Shown here piece after piece: positions 1 to 8,467 of a stretch of DNA of 64,000 bases (position 1 is its first letter; each line of letters begins with the position of its first letter). Under the pieces are notes generated by a model. It was given only the letters and a program-made list of their open reading frames with translations, was not told the DNA's origin and did no database searches. The DNA comes from Thiothrix fructosivorans (GTDB lineage Bacteria > Pseudomonadota > Gammaproteobacteria > Thiotrichales > Thiotrichaceae). Both the position numbers and the translations under genes were made by a program. The stretch spans positions 868,001 to 932,000 of the forward strand of contig NZ_JAFMPM010000008.1 in NCBI RefSeq assembly GCF_017349355.1. The letters are read 5' to 3'.

Positions 1-66
1 ATCCAAGGTGGTTCTTCATCCGTAACTGCGTTGACTGGCTCTACTGAAGAAGAGCAATTCCATTAA
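1..66 (+). CDS. aceA: Isocitrate lyase, C-terminal end only
   Basis: The window opens inside a gene; the first 21 codons in frame 1 end in TAA at 64-66. The residues ALTGSTEEEQFH match the characteristic C-terminus of isocitrate lyase (a short 'STTAL.GSTE..QF' tail known from bacterial enzymes). Isocitrate lyase splits isocitrate to glyoxylate and succinate in the glyoxylate shunt. Catalytic parts lie outside the window, so the call rests on the tail alone. A Rho-independent terminator follows 42 bases downstream. Confidence 0.7.
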   Translation: MQGGSSSVTALTGSTEEEQFH

Positions 67-107
67 GATTTAACGTTCAGACCGCACGGTTTGAATAAGT
101 AATCTGG

Positions 108-138
108 AAAAGCCCGGCGCTAACACGTCGGGCTTTTT
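108..138 (+). terminator. Rho-independent terminator after aceA
   Basis: AAAAGCCCG (108-116) pairs with CGGGCTTTT (129-137), giving a 9-bp stem with a T-run directly at its end. It separates the isocitrate lyase gene from rraA. Confidence 0.85.
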
Positions 139-163
139 AATTTCAGCCATTGCAAGGAGATTC

Positions 164-655
164 ATGATGACATTCAAAACAGCCGATCTGCTCGACGACA
201 ACGAAGACAAACCACTGCAAGTGGTGCAACCGGGTTTTAACAACTACGGTGGTCGTTCTAAATTTGCAGGCGAAATCGTCACGATCAAAATTTACGAAGA
301 TAATTCATTGGTACGTGAGCTGGTTGCCGAAGATGGTAAGGGCAAAGTACTGGTGGTGGATGGCGGCGGTTCTACCCGTTGCGCCCTGCTGGGCGATATG
401 CTCGCTGAAAAAGCCGTGAAAAACGGCTGGAACGGCATTGTCGTTTACGGTTTGATCCGCGATTCCGTGGATATTGGGCAGATGGACATCGGTGTGAAAG
501 CTCTCGGTACTTTGCCGCTGAAGAGCGTCAAGCGTGGCGTAGGTTTGCGTAACGAAGTGGTGCGTTTCCACGACGTGGCGTTTACGCCCGGTGAATACCT
601 GTATTCGGATGAGGACGGGATGATTGTGTCTCCCGTCCCTTTGCTCGGCGAATAA
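164..655 (+). CDS. rraA: RraA family protein (RNase E inhibitor / HMG aldolase fold)
   Basis: A 163-residue protein matching RraA of gammaproteobacteria in length and sequence. In E. coli RraA binds RNase E and dampens mRNA turnover; relatives of the same fold are 4-hydroxy-4-methyl-2-oxoglutarate aldolases. Seen here: the glycine-rich segment [19 protein letters not shown] (about residues 65-83) and GLIRDSVDI (about 101-109), which carry the conserved Arg-Asp pair of the fold. An AAGGAGA ribosome site lies just ahead of the ATG at 164; a second ATG follows immediately, so the protein may begin one residue later. It is monocistronic, with a terminator upstream and a convergent TRAP operon downstream. 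Whether it acts on RNase E or as an aldolase cannot be read from sequence. Confidence 0.88.
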   Translation: MMTFKTADLLDDNEDKPLQVVQPGFNNYGGRSKFAGEIVTIKIYEDNSLVRELVAEDGKGKVLVVDGGGSTRCALLGDMLAEKAVKNGWNGIVVYGLIRDSVDIGQMDIGVKALGTLPLKSVKRGVGLRNEVVRFHDVAFTPGEYLYSDEDGMIVSPVPLLGE

Positions 656-665
656 GCGGAATAAA

Positions 666-2258
666 CTACTTATCCAACTGGAAATTTAGCTCATTACTGT
701 CTTTTTTGGCTGGCTCTGGTGGTTTTGCCGGAGCTTGCCCATCCAGATTAAACTGCAATTCATTACTGCCTGAACTCGCTGCGGGTTTGTTACTGCTTTC
801 CATCTGGAAGTTGATTTCCTGACCCTGTGGTGCAGGTGCATGACCCTTATCCAGCAAGGTTGTCACCAACCCCGGTGAGAACATCACGATCAACGTCATG
901 ATCATTTGCAGCCCCACCCACGGCAATGCGCCCCAGTAAATATCGCTGCTTTTCACCTCTTTCGGCGCAACCCCGCGCAAATAGAACAGTGCAAACCCAA
1001 ACGGCGGGTGCATGAATGAGGTTTGAATATTCACGCTCAAGGTAATCCCGAACCAGATCAATGCGCCGGTTGCCGCAGCTTGTTCATTGCCGCCAAAACT
1101 CGCCAGTAACACGGGGGTGAGAATCTTCTGCGCAACAGGTGCAAGCAACGGCACGAGAATGAACACGATCTCAAAAAAGTCGAGGAAGAACGCTAGAAAG
1201 AAAATAAACAGGTTGACGATCAACATAAAGCTGATCCAGCCACCGGGCAAATCCGAAAACAGGCTTTCCACCCAATGTCCGCCATCGACGCCCTGGAACA
1301 CCACCGAAAACGTGGTTGCGCCGATCAGGATGAAGATGACCATTGAGGTAATCCGTGCAGTATTTTTGTAGGCTTGGGTGATTAAGCTCCACCATTCTGC
1401 CGTGCCGCCGAGTTGTTTACGCCGCAAATATGCCAGCAACACCGCGCCCATCGCACCCATTGCGCCCGATTCGGTCGGCGTGGCAATGCCCAGCATGATC
1501 GTGCCCAATACCAAGAAAATCAGCACAGCGGTAGGAATAATGCCACGCAAGGCTTTCTTCCACAGGGCTGAACCTTTCAGCGTAATCTCATTTTCAGGAA
1601 TGCCGGGTAGCCATTCGGGTTTGATGCGGGTCAGGAAAAACGTGTACAGCATGAACAAGCCGATTTGCATGGCTGCCGGAATCCACGCGCCCAGATACAT
1701 GCTGCCCACGTCGGCACTCGCGGTCGGTGTTTTCAACTGGTCAGCCAGAATAATCAGCACCAACGAAGGCGGAACAATCTGCGCAATTGTGCCCGAAGCA
1801 GCCAATACGCCCGTGGTGTAGCGCATGTTATAGCCATAACGCATCATCACAGGGAGTGAAATCATCGCCATAGCAATCACTTGCGCCGCAACCGTGCCAG
1901 TAATTGCACCCAGCACAAAGCTCACCAAAATCACCGAATAACCCAAACCGCCGCGTACCCGCCCAAACAATTGCCCCATTGAATCGAGCATGTCTTCGGC
2001 AAGACGGCTGCGTTCCAGCACCGCACCCATAAACGTGAAAAACGGTATCGCCAGCAATAATTCGTTGGCAATGACACTGCCAAAAATCCGCTGCGGAATC
2101 GCTTGCAAAAAGGACAGGGTGAAAAAGCCCATTTCAATCGAAATAAAGCCAAAAAACAGCCCGACCGCCATCAAGGAAAAGGCGACAGGGAAGCCGACTA
2201 GCATGAATAGCACCAGCCCTGCAAACATCAGCAGGGGCATCATTTCCAATGTAATCAT
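666..2258 (-). CDS. dctM: TRAP transporter large permease (DctM family)
   Basis: This 530-residue hydrophobic protein is the DctM/TRAP large subunit, the channel-forming part of a sodium-driven tripartite uptake system in the inner membrane. It shows the family's many membrane helices and conserved stretches such as PFFTFMGAVLERS and TPTESGAMGA. It overlaps the end of dctQ by 4 bases, so translation is coupled. The family body ends near residue 470; the last 50 or so residues are an unusual hydrophilic Pro/Ala/Ser-rich tail that repeats a short motif three times (INFQMESS, ELQFNLDG, ELNFQLDK). That tail is not a normal DctM feature as far as I know. Substrate is inferred from the neighbouring binding protein (2-oxoacids). 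Confidence 0.9.
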   Translation of the reverse strand: MITLEMMPLLMFAGLVLFMLVGFPVAFSLMAVGLFFGFISIEMGFFTLSFLQAIPQRIFGSVIANELLLAIPFFTFMGAVLERSRLAEDMLDSMGQLFGRVRGGLGYSVILVSFVLGAITGTVAAQVIAMAMISLPVMMRYGYNMRYTTGVLAASGTIAQIVPPSLVLIILADQLKTPTASADVGSMYLGAWIPAAMQIGLFMLYTFFLTRIKPEWLPGIPENEITLKGSALWKKALRGIIPTAVLIFLVLGTIMLGIATPTESGAMGAMGAVLLAYLRRKQLGGTAEWWSLITQAYKNTARITSMVIFILIGATTFSVVFQGVDGGHWVESLFSDLPGGWISFMLIVNLFIFFLAFFLDFFEIVFILVPLLAPVAQKILTPVLLASFGGNEQAAATGALIWFGITLSVNIQTSFMHPPFGFALFYLRGVAPKEVKSSDIYWGALPWVGLQMIMTLIVMFSPGLVTTLLDKGHAPAPQGQEINFQMESSNKPAASSGSNELQFNLDGQAPAKPPEPAKKDSNELNFQLDK

Positions 2259-2791
2259 TGTTCTGGCCTCTCGTAGTGGGTATCAAGCTGGATTTCGCCT
2301 TTGAGCGCGGCGAAGCGTTTCACCAGTTCCGATAAGCCTTGCAGGACTAGCAAACCGAAGCCGAGCGGCAGCATGAATTTGATGGGGTAGCGCGGTAATC
2401 CGCCGGAATTGCTGGAGTGTTCCATGATGTCCCACGAGGGCAAAAACAGTGTTTTCCATGACAGCCACGCGAACAGGGTGCAGGCGGGGAGCAGGAATAG
2501 CAGTAGGCCGAAAATGTCGATCCATAGGCGGGCGCGGTCGGAAACGTTGCCGTAAATGATGTCTACGCGCACATGCCCGTTTTGCGCGAGTGTGTAGGAT
2601 GCGCCTAGCATGACGGCTGCACCGAACAAGTACCACTGCAATTCCAGTGGCCAGTTGTCGCTGATGTCGAGGCTGTAGCGGAGTAGGGCGTTGCCTGCAC
2701 TGACGACGCAGGCGAGCAGTATTAGGACGTTGGCGAGTTGCCCGAACTTGTCGTTCATGGCATCAACGGCGCGAGAAAAGGCTAGTAGCAT
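2255..2791 (-). CDS. dctQ: TRAP transporter small permease (DctQ family)
   Basis: A 178-residue protein with four predicted membrane segments, the size and layout of the DctQ subunit that pairs with DctM. Recognisable features are the ELQWYLFGAAVMLGASYTL segment and the following GHVRVDIIYG, which are typical of DctQ. Its stop overlaps the dctM start (ATGA-type overlap). It is separated from the upstream binding-protein gene dctP by 111 bases that contain a REP-like double hairpin. The three genes together form a complete TRAP system transcribed on the minus strand in the order P, Q, M. Confidence 0.88.
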   Translation of the reverse strand: MLLAFSRAVDAMNDKFGQLANVLILLACVVSAGNALLRYSLDISDNWPLELQWYLFGAAVMLGASYTLAQNGHVRVDIIYGNVSDRARLWIDIFGLLLFLLPACTLFAWLSWKTLFLPSWDIMEHSSNSGGLPRYPIKFMLPLGFGLLVLQGLSELVKRFAALKGEIQLDTHYERPEQ

Positions 2792-2815
2792 GGTGAAGAT
2801 ACCCCCGCTTGTGGT

Positions 2816-2899
2816 GATGTAGGTCGGGCTTCAGCCCGACAACGATACAGCGTTTGCACAACGTCGGACTAAAGTCCGACCTACACACCGACCTACATC
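2816..2899. repeat. REP/BIME-like double hairpin between dctP and dctQ
   Basis: Two near-identical hairpins, GTCGGGCT-TC-AGCCCGAC (2823-2840) and GTCGGACT-AA-AGTCCGAC (2863-2880), lie in inverted arrangement. The whole unit is bounded by a perfect 12-bp inverted repeat, GATGTAGGTCGG (2816-2827) and CCGACCTACATC (2888-2899). The GTAGG foot is typical of REP elements mobilised by RAYT transposases. No other copy was seen in this window. Its place inside a transport operon, between binding protein and permease genes, recalls the malE-malF REP of E. coli. Confidence 0.85.
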
Positions 2900-2902
2900 T
2901 GA

Positions 2903-4015
2903 TTAGAGTTTTTTGGCGAACGCGAACTTGGCGTAGGATTGTTCTGCCACGCTAAACCATTGCGCTTGGTTGTTGCGGAACACTTTCCAATCGTCGTAGA
3001 TCTTTTTGAACTTGGGGTTGGCTTTGGATTCTTCGTCGTAAGTTTCCAGCGTGGCTTTGAAGCAGGCCTCCATGATTTCGTCGCTGAATTGGCGCAATTT
3101 CACATCACCTTGCAGCAAGTTGGCGAGGGCTTGCGGGTTATTTGCGTCGTATTTCGCCTGCATGTCGTTGTGAGCGAGTTGGCAAGCGGCTTCCCACGCG
3201 GCTTTGTAAGCATCCGGCAGCTTTTCCCACTGTTCTTTGTTGACGTAGAACGATAGTTGCGGGCCTGCTTCCCACCAGCCGGGTGTGTAGTAGTTTTTGA
3301 CGATTTTGGCGAAACCGAGTTTCTCGTCGTCGTAAGGGCCTACCCATTCGGCAGCGTCAATCGTGCCTTTTTCGAGTGCCGGGTAAATTTCGCCGCCGGG
3401 TAATTGCTGTGGCACTACGCCGAGCTTGCTCAAGACGCGCCCTGCAAAACCACCGACGCGGAATTTCAAACCTTCCAAGTCTTTGACCGTGTTGATTTCT
3501 TTGTTGAACCAGCCGCCCATTTGTACGCCGGTATTGCCGCCCATGAAATTGACGACGTTGTATTCGGCGAACAGTTCGCGCATCAGTTTCATGCCATTGC
3601 CGTGCAACATCCACGCAGTTTGCTGGCGCGAGGTCAGGCCGAAGGGTACGGCGCAATCGAAGGCAAGGGCGGGATTTTTGCCAAAGTAGTAGTAAGAGGC
3701 GGTGTGTCCCGCTTCGACGGTGCCGTTTTGGATCGCGTCCAGCACTTGCAGGCCGGGCACGATTTCGCCCGCTGCAAACACTTTGATGGTGAATTTACCG
3801 CCAGTGATTTTATCCAGTGCCGCCGCGAGTACGTCGGATGCGCCGAAAATAGTGTCAAGTGATTTTGGGAAGCTGGAGGTTAAGCGCCAACTGATGGTGG
3901 GTAAATCAGCCGTTACCGCTTTAGCCGCTTCATCAGCAGCCAAGGCAGCACCCGAAGCCGTCACCAGTGCGGCAGCACCCGCAGCAGTTTGTTTCAGAAA
4001 TGAACGACGTTCCAT
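2903..4015 (-). CDS. dctP: TRAP transporter substrate-binding protein, 2-oxoacid (TakP) type
   Basis: A periplasmic solute-binding protein of the DctP family, 370 residues from the chosen ATG at 4015. That start follows a GAGAGAGGAG ribosome site and begins MERRSFLKQ, a twin-arginine signal (RRSFLK) with an Ala-rich hydrophobic stretch ending ALAADEA. A longer reading frame upstream lacks such support. Segments such as GEIVPGLQVLDAIQNGTVE, GHTASYYYFGK and VPFGLTSRQQTAWM resemble TakP, which binds 2-oxoacids such as pyruvate with a sodium ion. This gene heads the TRAP operon and faces argG divergently across about 90 bases. Ligand identity is inference from resemblance. Confidence 0.88.
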   Translation of the reverse strand: MERRSFLKQTAAGAAALVTASGAALAADEAAKAVTADLPTISWRLTSSFPKSLDTIFGASDVLAAALDKITGGKFTIKVFAAGEIVPGLQVLDAIQNGTVEAGHTASYYYFGKNPALAFDCAVPFGLTSRQQTAWMLHGNGMKLMRELFAEYNVVNFMGGNTGVQMGGWFNKEINTVKDLEGLKFRVGGFAGRVLSKLGVVPQQLPGGEIYPALEKGTIDAAEWVGPYDDEKLGFAKIVKNYYTPGWWEAGPQLSFYVNKEQWEKLPDAYKAAWEAACQLAHNDMQAKYDANNPQALANLLQGDVKLRQFSDEIMEACFKATLETYDEESKANPKFKKIYDDWKVFRNNQAQWFSVAEQSYAKFAFAKKL

Positions 4016-4105
4016 AGTTACTCCTCTCTCTCGTTTGTAGTGCAAGCGATGAGTGTAGCGCATATAATGCGCGGTTTCGATTACCACAACGGGAACACTT
4101 AAAAC

Positions 4106-5326
4106 ATGGCACAGTCTGTCAACAAAGTCGTGTTAGCCTACTCCGGCGGCTTGGATACTTCCATCATCGTGCGGTGGCTGCAAGAAAATTACGGGTGCGA
4201 AATCGTCACCTTCACGGCTGACATCGGTCAGGGCGAAGAAGTTGAACCTGCGCGTTCCAAGGCCTTGGCAATGGGCATTAAACCGGAAGAAATCTTCATC
4301 GAAGACCTGCGCGAAGAATTCGTGCGTGACTACGTGTTCCCGATGTTCCGCGCTAACACCATTTACGAAGGCGAATACCTGCTGGGCACATCCATCGCTC
4401 GTCCGTTGATCGCTAAGCGTTTGATTGAAATCGCTAACGACACAGGTGCGGATGCCATTTCCCACGGCGCAACCGGCAAAGGTAACGACCAAGTGCGCTT
4501 TGAACTCGGTGCTTACGCGTTGAAACCGGGCGTGAAAGTGATTGCCCCGTGGCGCGAATGGGACATGAATTCCCGCGCTGATTTGATGGCGTATGCTGAA
4601 AAGCACAATATTCCAGTCGACTTCAAGAAAGCGGGCAAGAAATCCCCGTACTCAATGGATGCCAACCTGTTGCACATTTCTTATGAAGGCGGCCCATTGG
4701 AAGATCCGTGGTTTGAAGCCGAAGAAGACATGTGGCGTTGGAGCGTTTCCCCGGAAACTGCGCCAGACAAGCCAACCTACGTCGAAATCACCTTCAAAGG
4801 CGGTGATGCAGTAGCGTTAGACGGTCAAGAAATGTCAGCCTCTGCCATCCTCGAAACCCTCAACAAACTGGGTGGTGCAAACGGTATCGGGCGTTTGGAC
4901 TTGGTGGAAAACCGCTACGTCGGCATGAAATCTCGCGGCTGCTACGAAACCCCCGGCGGCACAATCTTGTTGCCTGCGCACCGTGCGATTGAATCCCTCA
5001 CCCTCGACCGTGAAGTCGCGCATTTGAAAGACAGCCTGATGCCGAAGTACGCCGAGCTGGTTTACAACGGTTACTGGTGGAGCCCTGAGCGCAAGATGAT
5101 GCAAACCATGATCGACGCATCGCAAGCCTTCGTCAACGGCACAGTGCGCATGAAGTTGTACAAAGGTGCGGTAACGGTTGCCGGTCGTAAATCCGACGAC
5201 AGCCTGTTCGACGCACGCATTGCCACGTTTGACGATGACGGCGGCGCGTACAACCAAAAAGACGCGGAAGGTTTCATCAAACTGAATGCGCTGCGGATGC
5301 GGATTGCTGCGGTAAAAGGTCGCTAA
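4106..5326 (+). CDS. argG: Argininosuccinate synthase
   Basis: A cytoplasmic enzyme that joins citrulline and aspartate with ATP to make argininosuccinate, the penultimate step of arginine synthesis. The 406-residue length is that of the common ArgG class. The N-terminal P-loop-like motif AYSGGLDTS (residues 10-18) binds [17 protein letters not shown] (about 119-132) and [17 protein letters not shown] are further family signatures. The start at 4106 has weak Shine-Dalgarno support (GGGAACAC), but the N-terminus aligns with the family. A TATAAT hexamer at 4063-4068 could be its -10 box, although no good -35 is visible. slyX and rsmJ follow closely. Confidence 0.96.
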   Translation: MAQSVNKVVLAYSGGLDTSIIVRWLQENYGCEIVTFTADIGQGEEVEPARSKALAMGIKPEEIFIEDLREEFVRDYVFPMFRANTIYEGEYLLGTSIARPLIAKRLIEIANDTGADAISHGATGKGNDQVRFELGAYALKPGVKVIAPWREWDMNSRADLMAYAEKHNIPVDFKKAGKKSPYSMDANLLHISYEGGPLEDPWFEAEEDMWRWSVSPETAPDKPTYVEITFKGGDAVALDGQEMSASAILETLNKLGGANGIGRLDLVENRYVGMKSRGCYETPGGTILLPAHRAIESLTLDREVAHLKDSLMPKYAELVYNGYWWSPERKMMQTMIDASQAFVNGTVRMKLYKGAVTVAGRKSDDSLFDARIATFDDDGGAYNQKDAEGFIKLNALRMRIAAVKGR

Positions 5327-5331
5327 TCCGA

Positions 5332-5535
5332 GTGGAAGCACGCATAGAAAAACTGGAGCTCCTGTTCATGGAACAGGAGCAGATGCTAGAAACGTTGAGC
5401 CATCAGCTTTACCTGCAACAAAAAGACATTACCTCGGCGTTGCTGGAAATCGAACGGCTTAATGAAAAGCTCAAATCCATCACCCCGTCTGCCGTCGGTA
5501 GTCAGGCGGACGAAACCCCACCCCCGCATTATTGA
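5332..5535 (+). CDS. slyX: SlyX family protein
   Basis: A 67-residue coiled-coil protein with the SlyX pattern: N-terminal MEARIEKLELLFMEQEQMLE, heptad-rich helix, and the diagnostic C-terminal PPPHY. Function is not established for the family. The start is GTG at 5332, five bases after the argG stop. Its TGA overlaps the ATG of rsmJ by one base (TGATG), so argG-slyX-rsmJ are likely co-transcribed and slyX-rsmJ translationally coupled. Confidence 0.9.
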   Translation: MEARIEKLELLFMEQEQMLETLSHQLYLQQKDITSALLEIERLNEKLKSITPSAVGSQADETPPPHY

Positions 5536-6230
5536 TGTCCGATCGTTATCAATTGGTGCAAACCCCTGCACGACTGGAACTGCACGACACCCACGATCCC
5601 AAAGTGGGTGCTGTGTATGTCGATTTCGTGGATGGCAAGGCTCAACACCGCCGTAAATTCGGGGGTGGCAAAGGGCAAGATATTGCCAAAGCGATTGGTT
5701 TACATAAATTCAAACACCCGCATGTGATTGACGCAACCGCAGGTTTAGGGCGCGAATCGTTCGTGCTCGCGACCTTGGGTTGCACCGTGACCTTGCTGGA
5801 ACGTTCCCCGATAATTCACGCCTTGTTAGCCGATGGGCTGATACGCGCTCTGCGTAGCGATGATGGTGAGGCGGTGGAAATTGCTTCACGCATGACCTTG
5901 CATCAGACGGATGCACTCGTGTGGCTGAAAACAATCACCGCTGATAGCTTGCCTGATGTAGTTTACCTCGACCCTATGTTCCCAGAGCGGCAAAAATCTG
6001 CGTTGGTACAAAAAGAGATGCGCTTTTTCCATGAAGTGGTGGGAGCGGATGAGGATGGCGATGCTTTGCTCGAACTGGCGATTCAACAGGCAAAACGCCG
6101 CGTGGTGGTGAAACGCCCGCGTCATGCCCCAGCGTTGCAAGGCGTTAAGCCCGCTTTCGTCATTGCCGGGAAAGCGGTGCGTTACGATGTGTATTTAGGC
6201 AAAGCAGCTCCGCAAGAGCGTGCCGAGTAG
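5535..6230 (+). CDS. rsmJ: 16S rRNA (guanine-1516-N2)-methyltransferase
   Basis: A SAM-dependent methyltransferase of the RsmJ (YhiQ) family, which methylates G1516 of 16S rRNA. The Rossmann motif VIDATAGLGRESFVLA (about residues 58-73), LLERSPIIHALLADGL and the catalytic-type VYLDPMFPERQKSALVQKEM segment (about 137-156) are all present and diagnostic. Chosen start is the ATG at 5535, which shares a base with the slyX stop; a TTG one codon upstream is possible. The length of 231 residues is close to E. coli RsmJ (250). Confidence 0.92.
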   Translation: MSDRYQLVQTPARLELHDTHDPKVGAVYVDFVDGKAQHRRKFGGGKGQDIAKAIGLHKFKHPHVIDATAGLGRESFVLATLGCTVTLLERSPIIHALLADGLIRALRSDDGEAVEIASRMTLHQTDALVWLKTITADSLPDVVYLDPMFPERQKSALVQKEMRFFHEVVGADEDGDALLELAIQQAKRRVVVKRPRHAPALQGVKPAFVIAGKAVRYDVYLGKAAPQERAE

Positions 6231-6316
6231 GAATAAAATACCGACCCATGCCATGACTCTGAGAATGACTCGGTATAATTGGCGTCTTTCGTGTGTATTC
6301 ATAAGTTAAATTAATC

Positions 6317-6706
6317 ATGAAAAGAAACTATTTTCTGCTGATTGCCAGTGTGTCGGGAATGCTCGCAGTGATACTAGGGGCATTTGGTGCTCATGGGTTG
6401 GAAAATCACCTAGATGCGAAGATGTTGCAACGTTTTCATACGGGTGTCGAGTACCAGTTTTACCATTCGTTAGGATTATTAATGATAAGTATTTTATATA
6501 AACTCATTAGTAGTAAATATTTGCACTATGCTGGTTATGCCTTTCTTTTGGGTATTATTTTGTTTTCAGGAAGTCTTTATCTTTATGTTTTAACAGGAAA
6601 TAAGAGCTTTGCCATGGTCACGCCACTGGGTGGGCTTAGCTTCATTGTTGGCTGGGCGTTCTTGGCTTTTTCAGCGCGAAACTTTACGCATTCAGAGAAA
6701 ATATAG
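6317..6706 (+). CDS. DUF423 (YgdD-type) membrane protein
   Basis: A 129-residue integral membrane protein with about four helices. It opens with the DUF423 pattern LGAFGAHGLENHLDAKMLQRF followed by a YQFYHSLGLL segment, both hallmarks of the YgdD family. Function is unknown in the literature I can recall. It stands alone; a TATAAT hexamer at 6274-6279 lies 37 bases ahead of the start but has no obvious -35. Codons here are more AT-rich than in rsmJ. Confidence 0.85.
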   Translation: MKRNYFLLIASVSGMLAVILGAFGAHGLENHLDAKMLQRFHTGVEYQFYHSLGLLMISILYKLISSKYLHYAGYAFLLGIILFSGSLYLYVLTGNKSFAMVTPLGGLSFIVGWAFLAFSARNFTHSEKI

Positions 6707-6848
6707 GATAAAGTTATTTCTTATTGAGGGTGGTTGAGTTAAGCTTTTTTAAAGCGAATGCTGGTTCAATGGGTGTCATAACAAAATACAAAAGCAAACC
6801 CTGCGTCGACTGGCTACTATTGGTTAAGTTACCCTCGGGATTGTGACC

Positions 6849-7601
6849 ATGAGTTATACACCTTTTAAATTTTTCGGTAAAAATTCATCTGGGCGTGATT
6901 TTGTCGTGGGCGATATTCATGGCTCTTTCTCCGCACTGGAAAAACTGTTGCAACGCGTGCATTTTGATCCTGAGTGTGATCGTGTCTTTGCCGTCGGTGA
7001 TTTGATTGACCGTGGCTCTGAATCGCATCGGGTGATCGAATTTCTAAACTACCCGTGGTTTCATTCGATTATGGGCAACCATGAAAGGATGTTGCTGGAT
7101 GCTGAGTTCAGTTCCGCGATTTTGGATAATTGGACGCGCTATAACGGTGGGGCATGGTGGAAAAGAGTGCCAGAGCATATCCAACCCCGTATCCGCAAAG
7201 TGGTAGAAAAACTACCGTTAGCGTTTGAAGTGTCCACCGCTATCGGGCATGTGGGTGTTGTTCATGCGGATATTCCGACAGGCACACCGTGGCATCAGTT
7301 TATCCGTTCGTTGGATGCTGACTCCGACATGGAAGAATATGCGCTGTGGTCACGCAACCGTTACAAGCATTTTAAAATGCTGGGGCGGACAGTGCCCGTA
7401 GAGGGAATTGATTTAGTGGTGTTTGGGCATACGCCAGTGGGTAAGCCGCTGCATACCGCCAATTTCTATTACATCGACACGGGTGCATCGTTGTTAGACG
7501 ATAAAGCCTTGGGAACGTTGACGATGCTGCAAATCCATCCGGTGATGGAATTACATCAGTTTGATGTACGCACACAAAAGCGGGAAAAAATGATCGCTTA
7601 A
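6849..7601 (+). CDS. Metallophosphoesterase, PrpA/PrpB-like Ser/Thr phosphatase
   Basis: A 250-residue calcineurin-fold phosphatase. The metal-binding motif series is complete: GDIHG (near residue 20), GDLIDRG (near 50), GNHE (near 78) and GHTPVGK (near 195). This is the pattern of lambda-type protein phosphatases such as PrpA/PrpB; some relatives cleave diadenosine tetraphosphate instead (ApaH). ATG at 6849 is preferred because GGGA sits 8 bases ahead; a GTG two codons earlier would crowd it. It stands alone and converges on iscR across a terminator-like hairpin. Confidence 0.85.
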   Translation: MSYTPFKFFGKNSSGRDFVVGDIHGSFSALEKLLQRVHFDPECDRVFAVGDLIDRGSESHRVIEFLNYPWFHSIMGNHERMLLDAEFSSAILDNWTRYNGGAWWKRVPEHIQPRIRKVVEKLPLAFEVSTAIGHVGVVHADIPTGTPWHQFIRSLDADSDMEEYALWSRNRYKHFKMLGRTVPVEGIDLVVFGHTPVGKPLHTANFYYIDTGASLLDDKALGTLTMLQIHPVMELHQFDVRTQKREKMIA

Positions 7602-7607
7602 AACCCA

Positions 7608-7644
7608 GTTAGGGGGAGTATCATGCAGATGACTCACCCCTAAC
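7608..7644. terminator. Hairpin between convergent phosphatase and iscR genes
   Basis: GTTAGGGGGAGT (7608-7619) pairs with ACTCACCCCTAAC (7632-7644) with one bulged base. It fills almost the whole gap between the two converging stop codons. T-runs are poor, so termination in either direction is plausible but not proven. Confidence 0.6.
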
Positions 7645-7647
7645 TCA

Positions 7648-8154
7648 TTAGCAACTTGCACTGATATTTGCGCCGACCCGCGCTGGACGTGGTGGGAACA
7701 TGGTAGCGATGCGGCTGGCAATGGTATCTTGACGACGTGACACTTCCCGAATCTCTGGGCGATTAATGAAACTTGCCAGTGTCAAATCATCCAAAAACGC
7801 ATACAAGCGCGAGCTAAGGTCTTCCCATAATTGATGGGTTAAGCACTTCTCGCCACCTTGGCAATCTTTGTTACCCAAGCAACGGGTTACATCAATGTTT
7901 TCATCGACTGAATTGATGATTTCTGCAATGCTAATCTGGCTGGCAGGGCGACCTAAACGGTAGCCGCCACCAGGGCCGCGCACGCCCTCGACTAACCCTT
8001 CTTTACGGAGCTTGGCAAATAACTGTTCCAGATAAGACAGGGAAATGCCTTGGCATTGCGAAATATCTGCCAGCGTCACCGGGCCTTCATGGTCATGAAT
8101 CGCCAGATCCAGCATGGCAGTGACCGCGTATCGACCTTTTGTGGACAATTTCAT
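7648..8154 (-). CDS. iscR: Fe-S cluster regulator IscR
   Basis: An Rrf2-family winged-helix repressor/activator that senses iron-sulfur status. Starting [18 protein letters not shown], it carries the [2Fe-2S] ligands at exactly the E. coli positions: Cys92, Cys98, Cys104 and His107 ([17 protein letters not shown]). Length is 168 residues, slightly longer than E. coli at the C-terminus. AAGGAG lies 8 bases before the ATG. Unusually, no iscS, iscU or iscA follows; the gene is alone and ends at a convergent hairpin, so the cluster-assembly genes must be elsewhere. A promoter and an IscR-type box upstream suggest autoregulation. Confidence 0.95.
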   Translation of the reverse strand: MKLSTKGRYAVTAMLDLAIHDHEGPVTLADISQCQGISLSYLEQLFAKLRKEGLVEGVRGPGGGYRLGRPASQISIAEIINSVDENIDVTRCLGNKDCQGGEKCLTHQLWEDLSSRLYAFLDDLTLASFINRPEIREVSRRQDTIASRIATMFPPRPARVGANISASC

Positions 8155-8189
8155 GAGTGTACTCCTTGGCAGTGTGTGGCTGCGTATTA

Positions 8190-8214
8190 ATTCCCGACTG
8201 AATTACTCAGTATA
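8190..8214. promoter_or_regulatory. Probable type 1 IscR binding site
   Basis: The 25-mer at 8190-8214 matches the published type 1 IscR consensus (ATASYYGACTRWWWYAGTCRRSTAT) at 19 of 25 positions by my count, including GACTGAATTA in the core. It overlaps the -10 box of the iscR promoter, the expected place for repression by [2Fe-2S]-IscR. Confidence 0.65.
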
Positions 8215-8240
8215 TTAGAGAAACCTAGTGTATCAGTCAA
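8212..8240 (-). promoter_or_regulatory. iscR promoter
   Basis: On the minus strand, TTGACT (8235-8240) and TAATAT (8212-8217) are separated by 17 bases, a good sigma-70 arrangement. Transcription would start near 8205, about 50 bases before the iscR start codon. Confidence 0.7.
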
Positions 8241-8256
8241 GAATATTTACACTTTT

Positions 8257-8467
8257 ATCTTGTACAAGATGTGGGCATTTTCCACTTTTCTTAGCGGTAT
8301 TGCGAGGATTAATGTTTCAATAGTTGTACAAGACATCTGCTTGATACTTCCTTTAAGTAAAGCAATGCCCTTGGCGACGTAAATAATTCGTCCATTTGTA
8401 CAAAAAACGGTTCATGCGCCAGCGGCAAAGCAGCATGGTGTCGAGTTCTTTACCCCAATACTGTACA
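8257..8467. repeat. Cluster of TGTACA palindromes with near-regular spacing
   Basis: TTGTACAA occurs at 8260-8267 (inside a perfect 14-bp palindrome ATCTTGTACAAGAT, 8257-8270), 8324-8331 and 8396-8403; TGTACAA recurs at 8462. Centre-to-centre distances are 64, 72 and 65 bases. A further TTGTACAA lies at 8974-8981 in pgm. The first two are intergenic, upstream of the iscR promoter; the others are in coding sequence. Confidence 0.6.

Noticed and set aside
4063-4068. TATAAT ahead of argG as a full promoter
   Set aside because: No acceptable -35 at 16-18 bases; left as a remark only.
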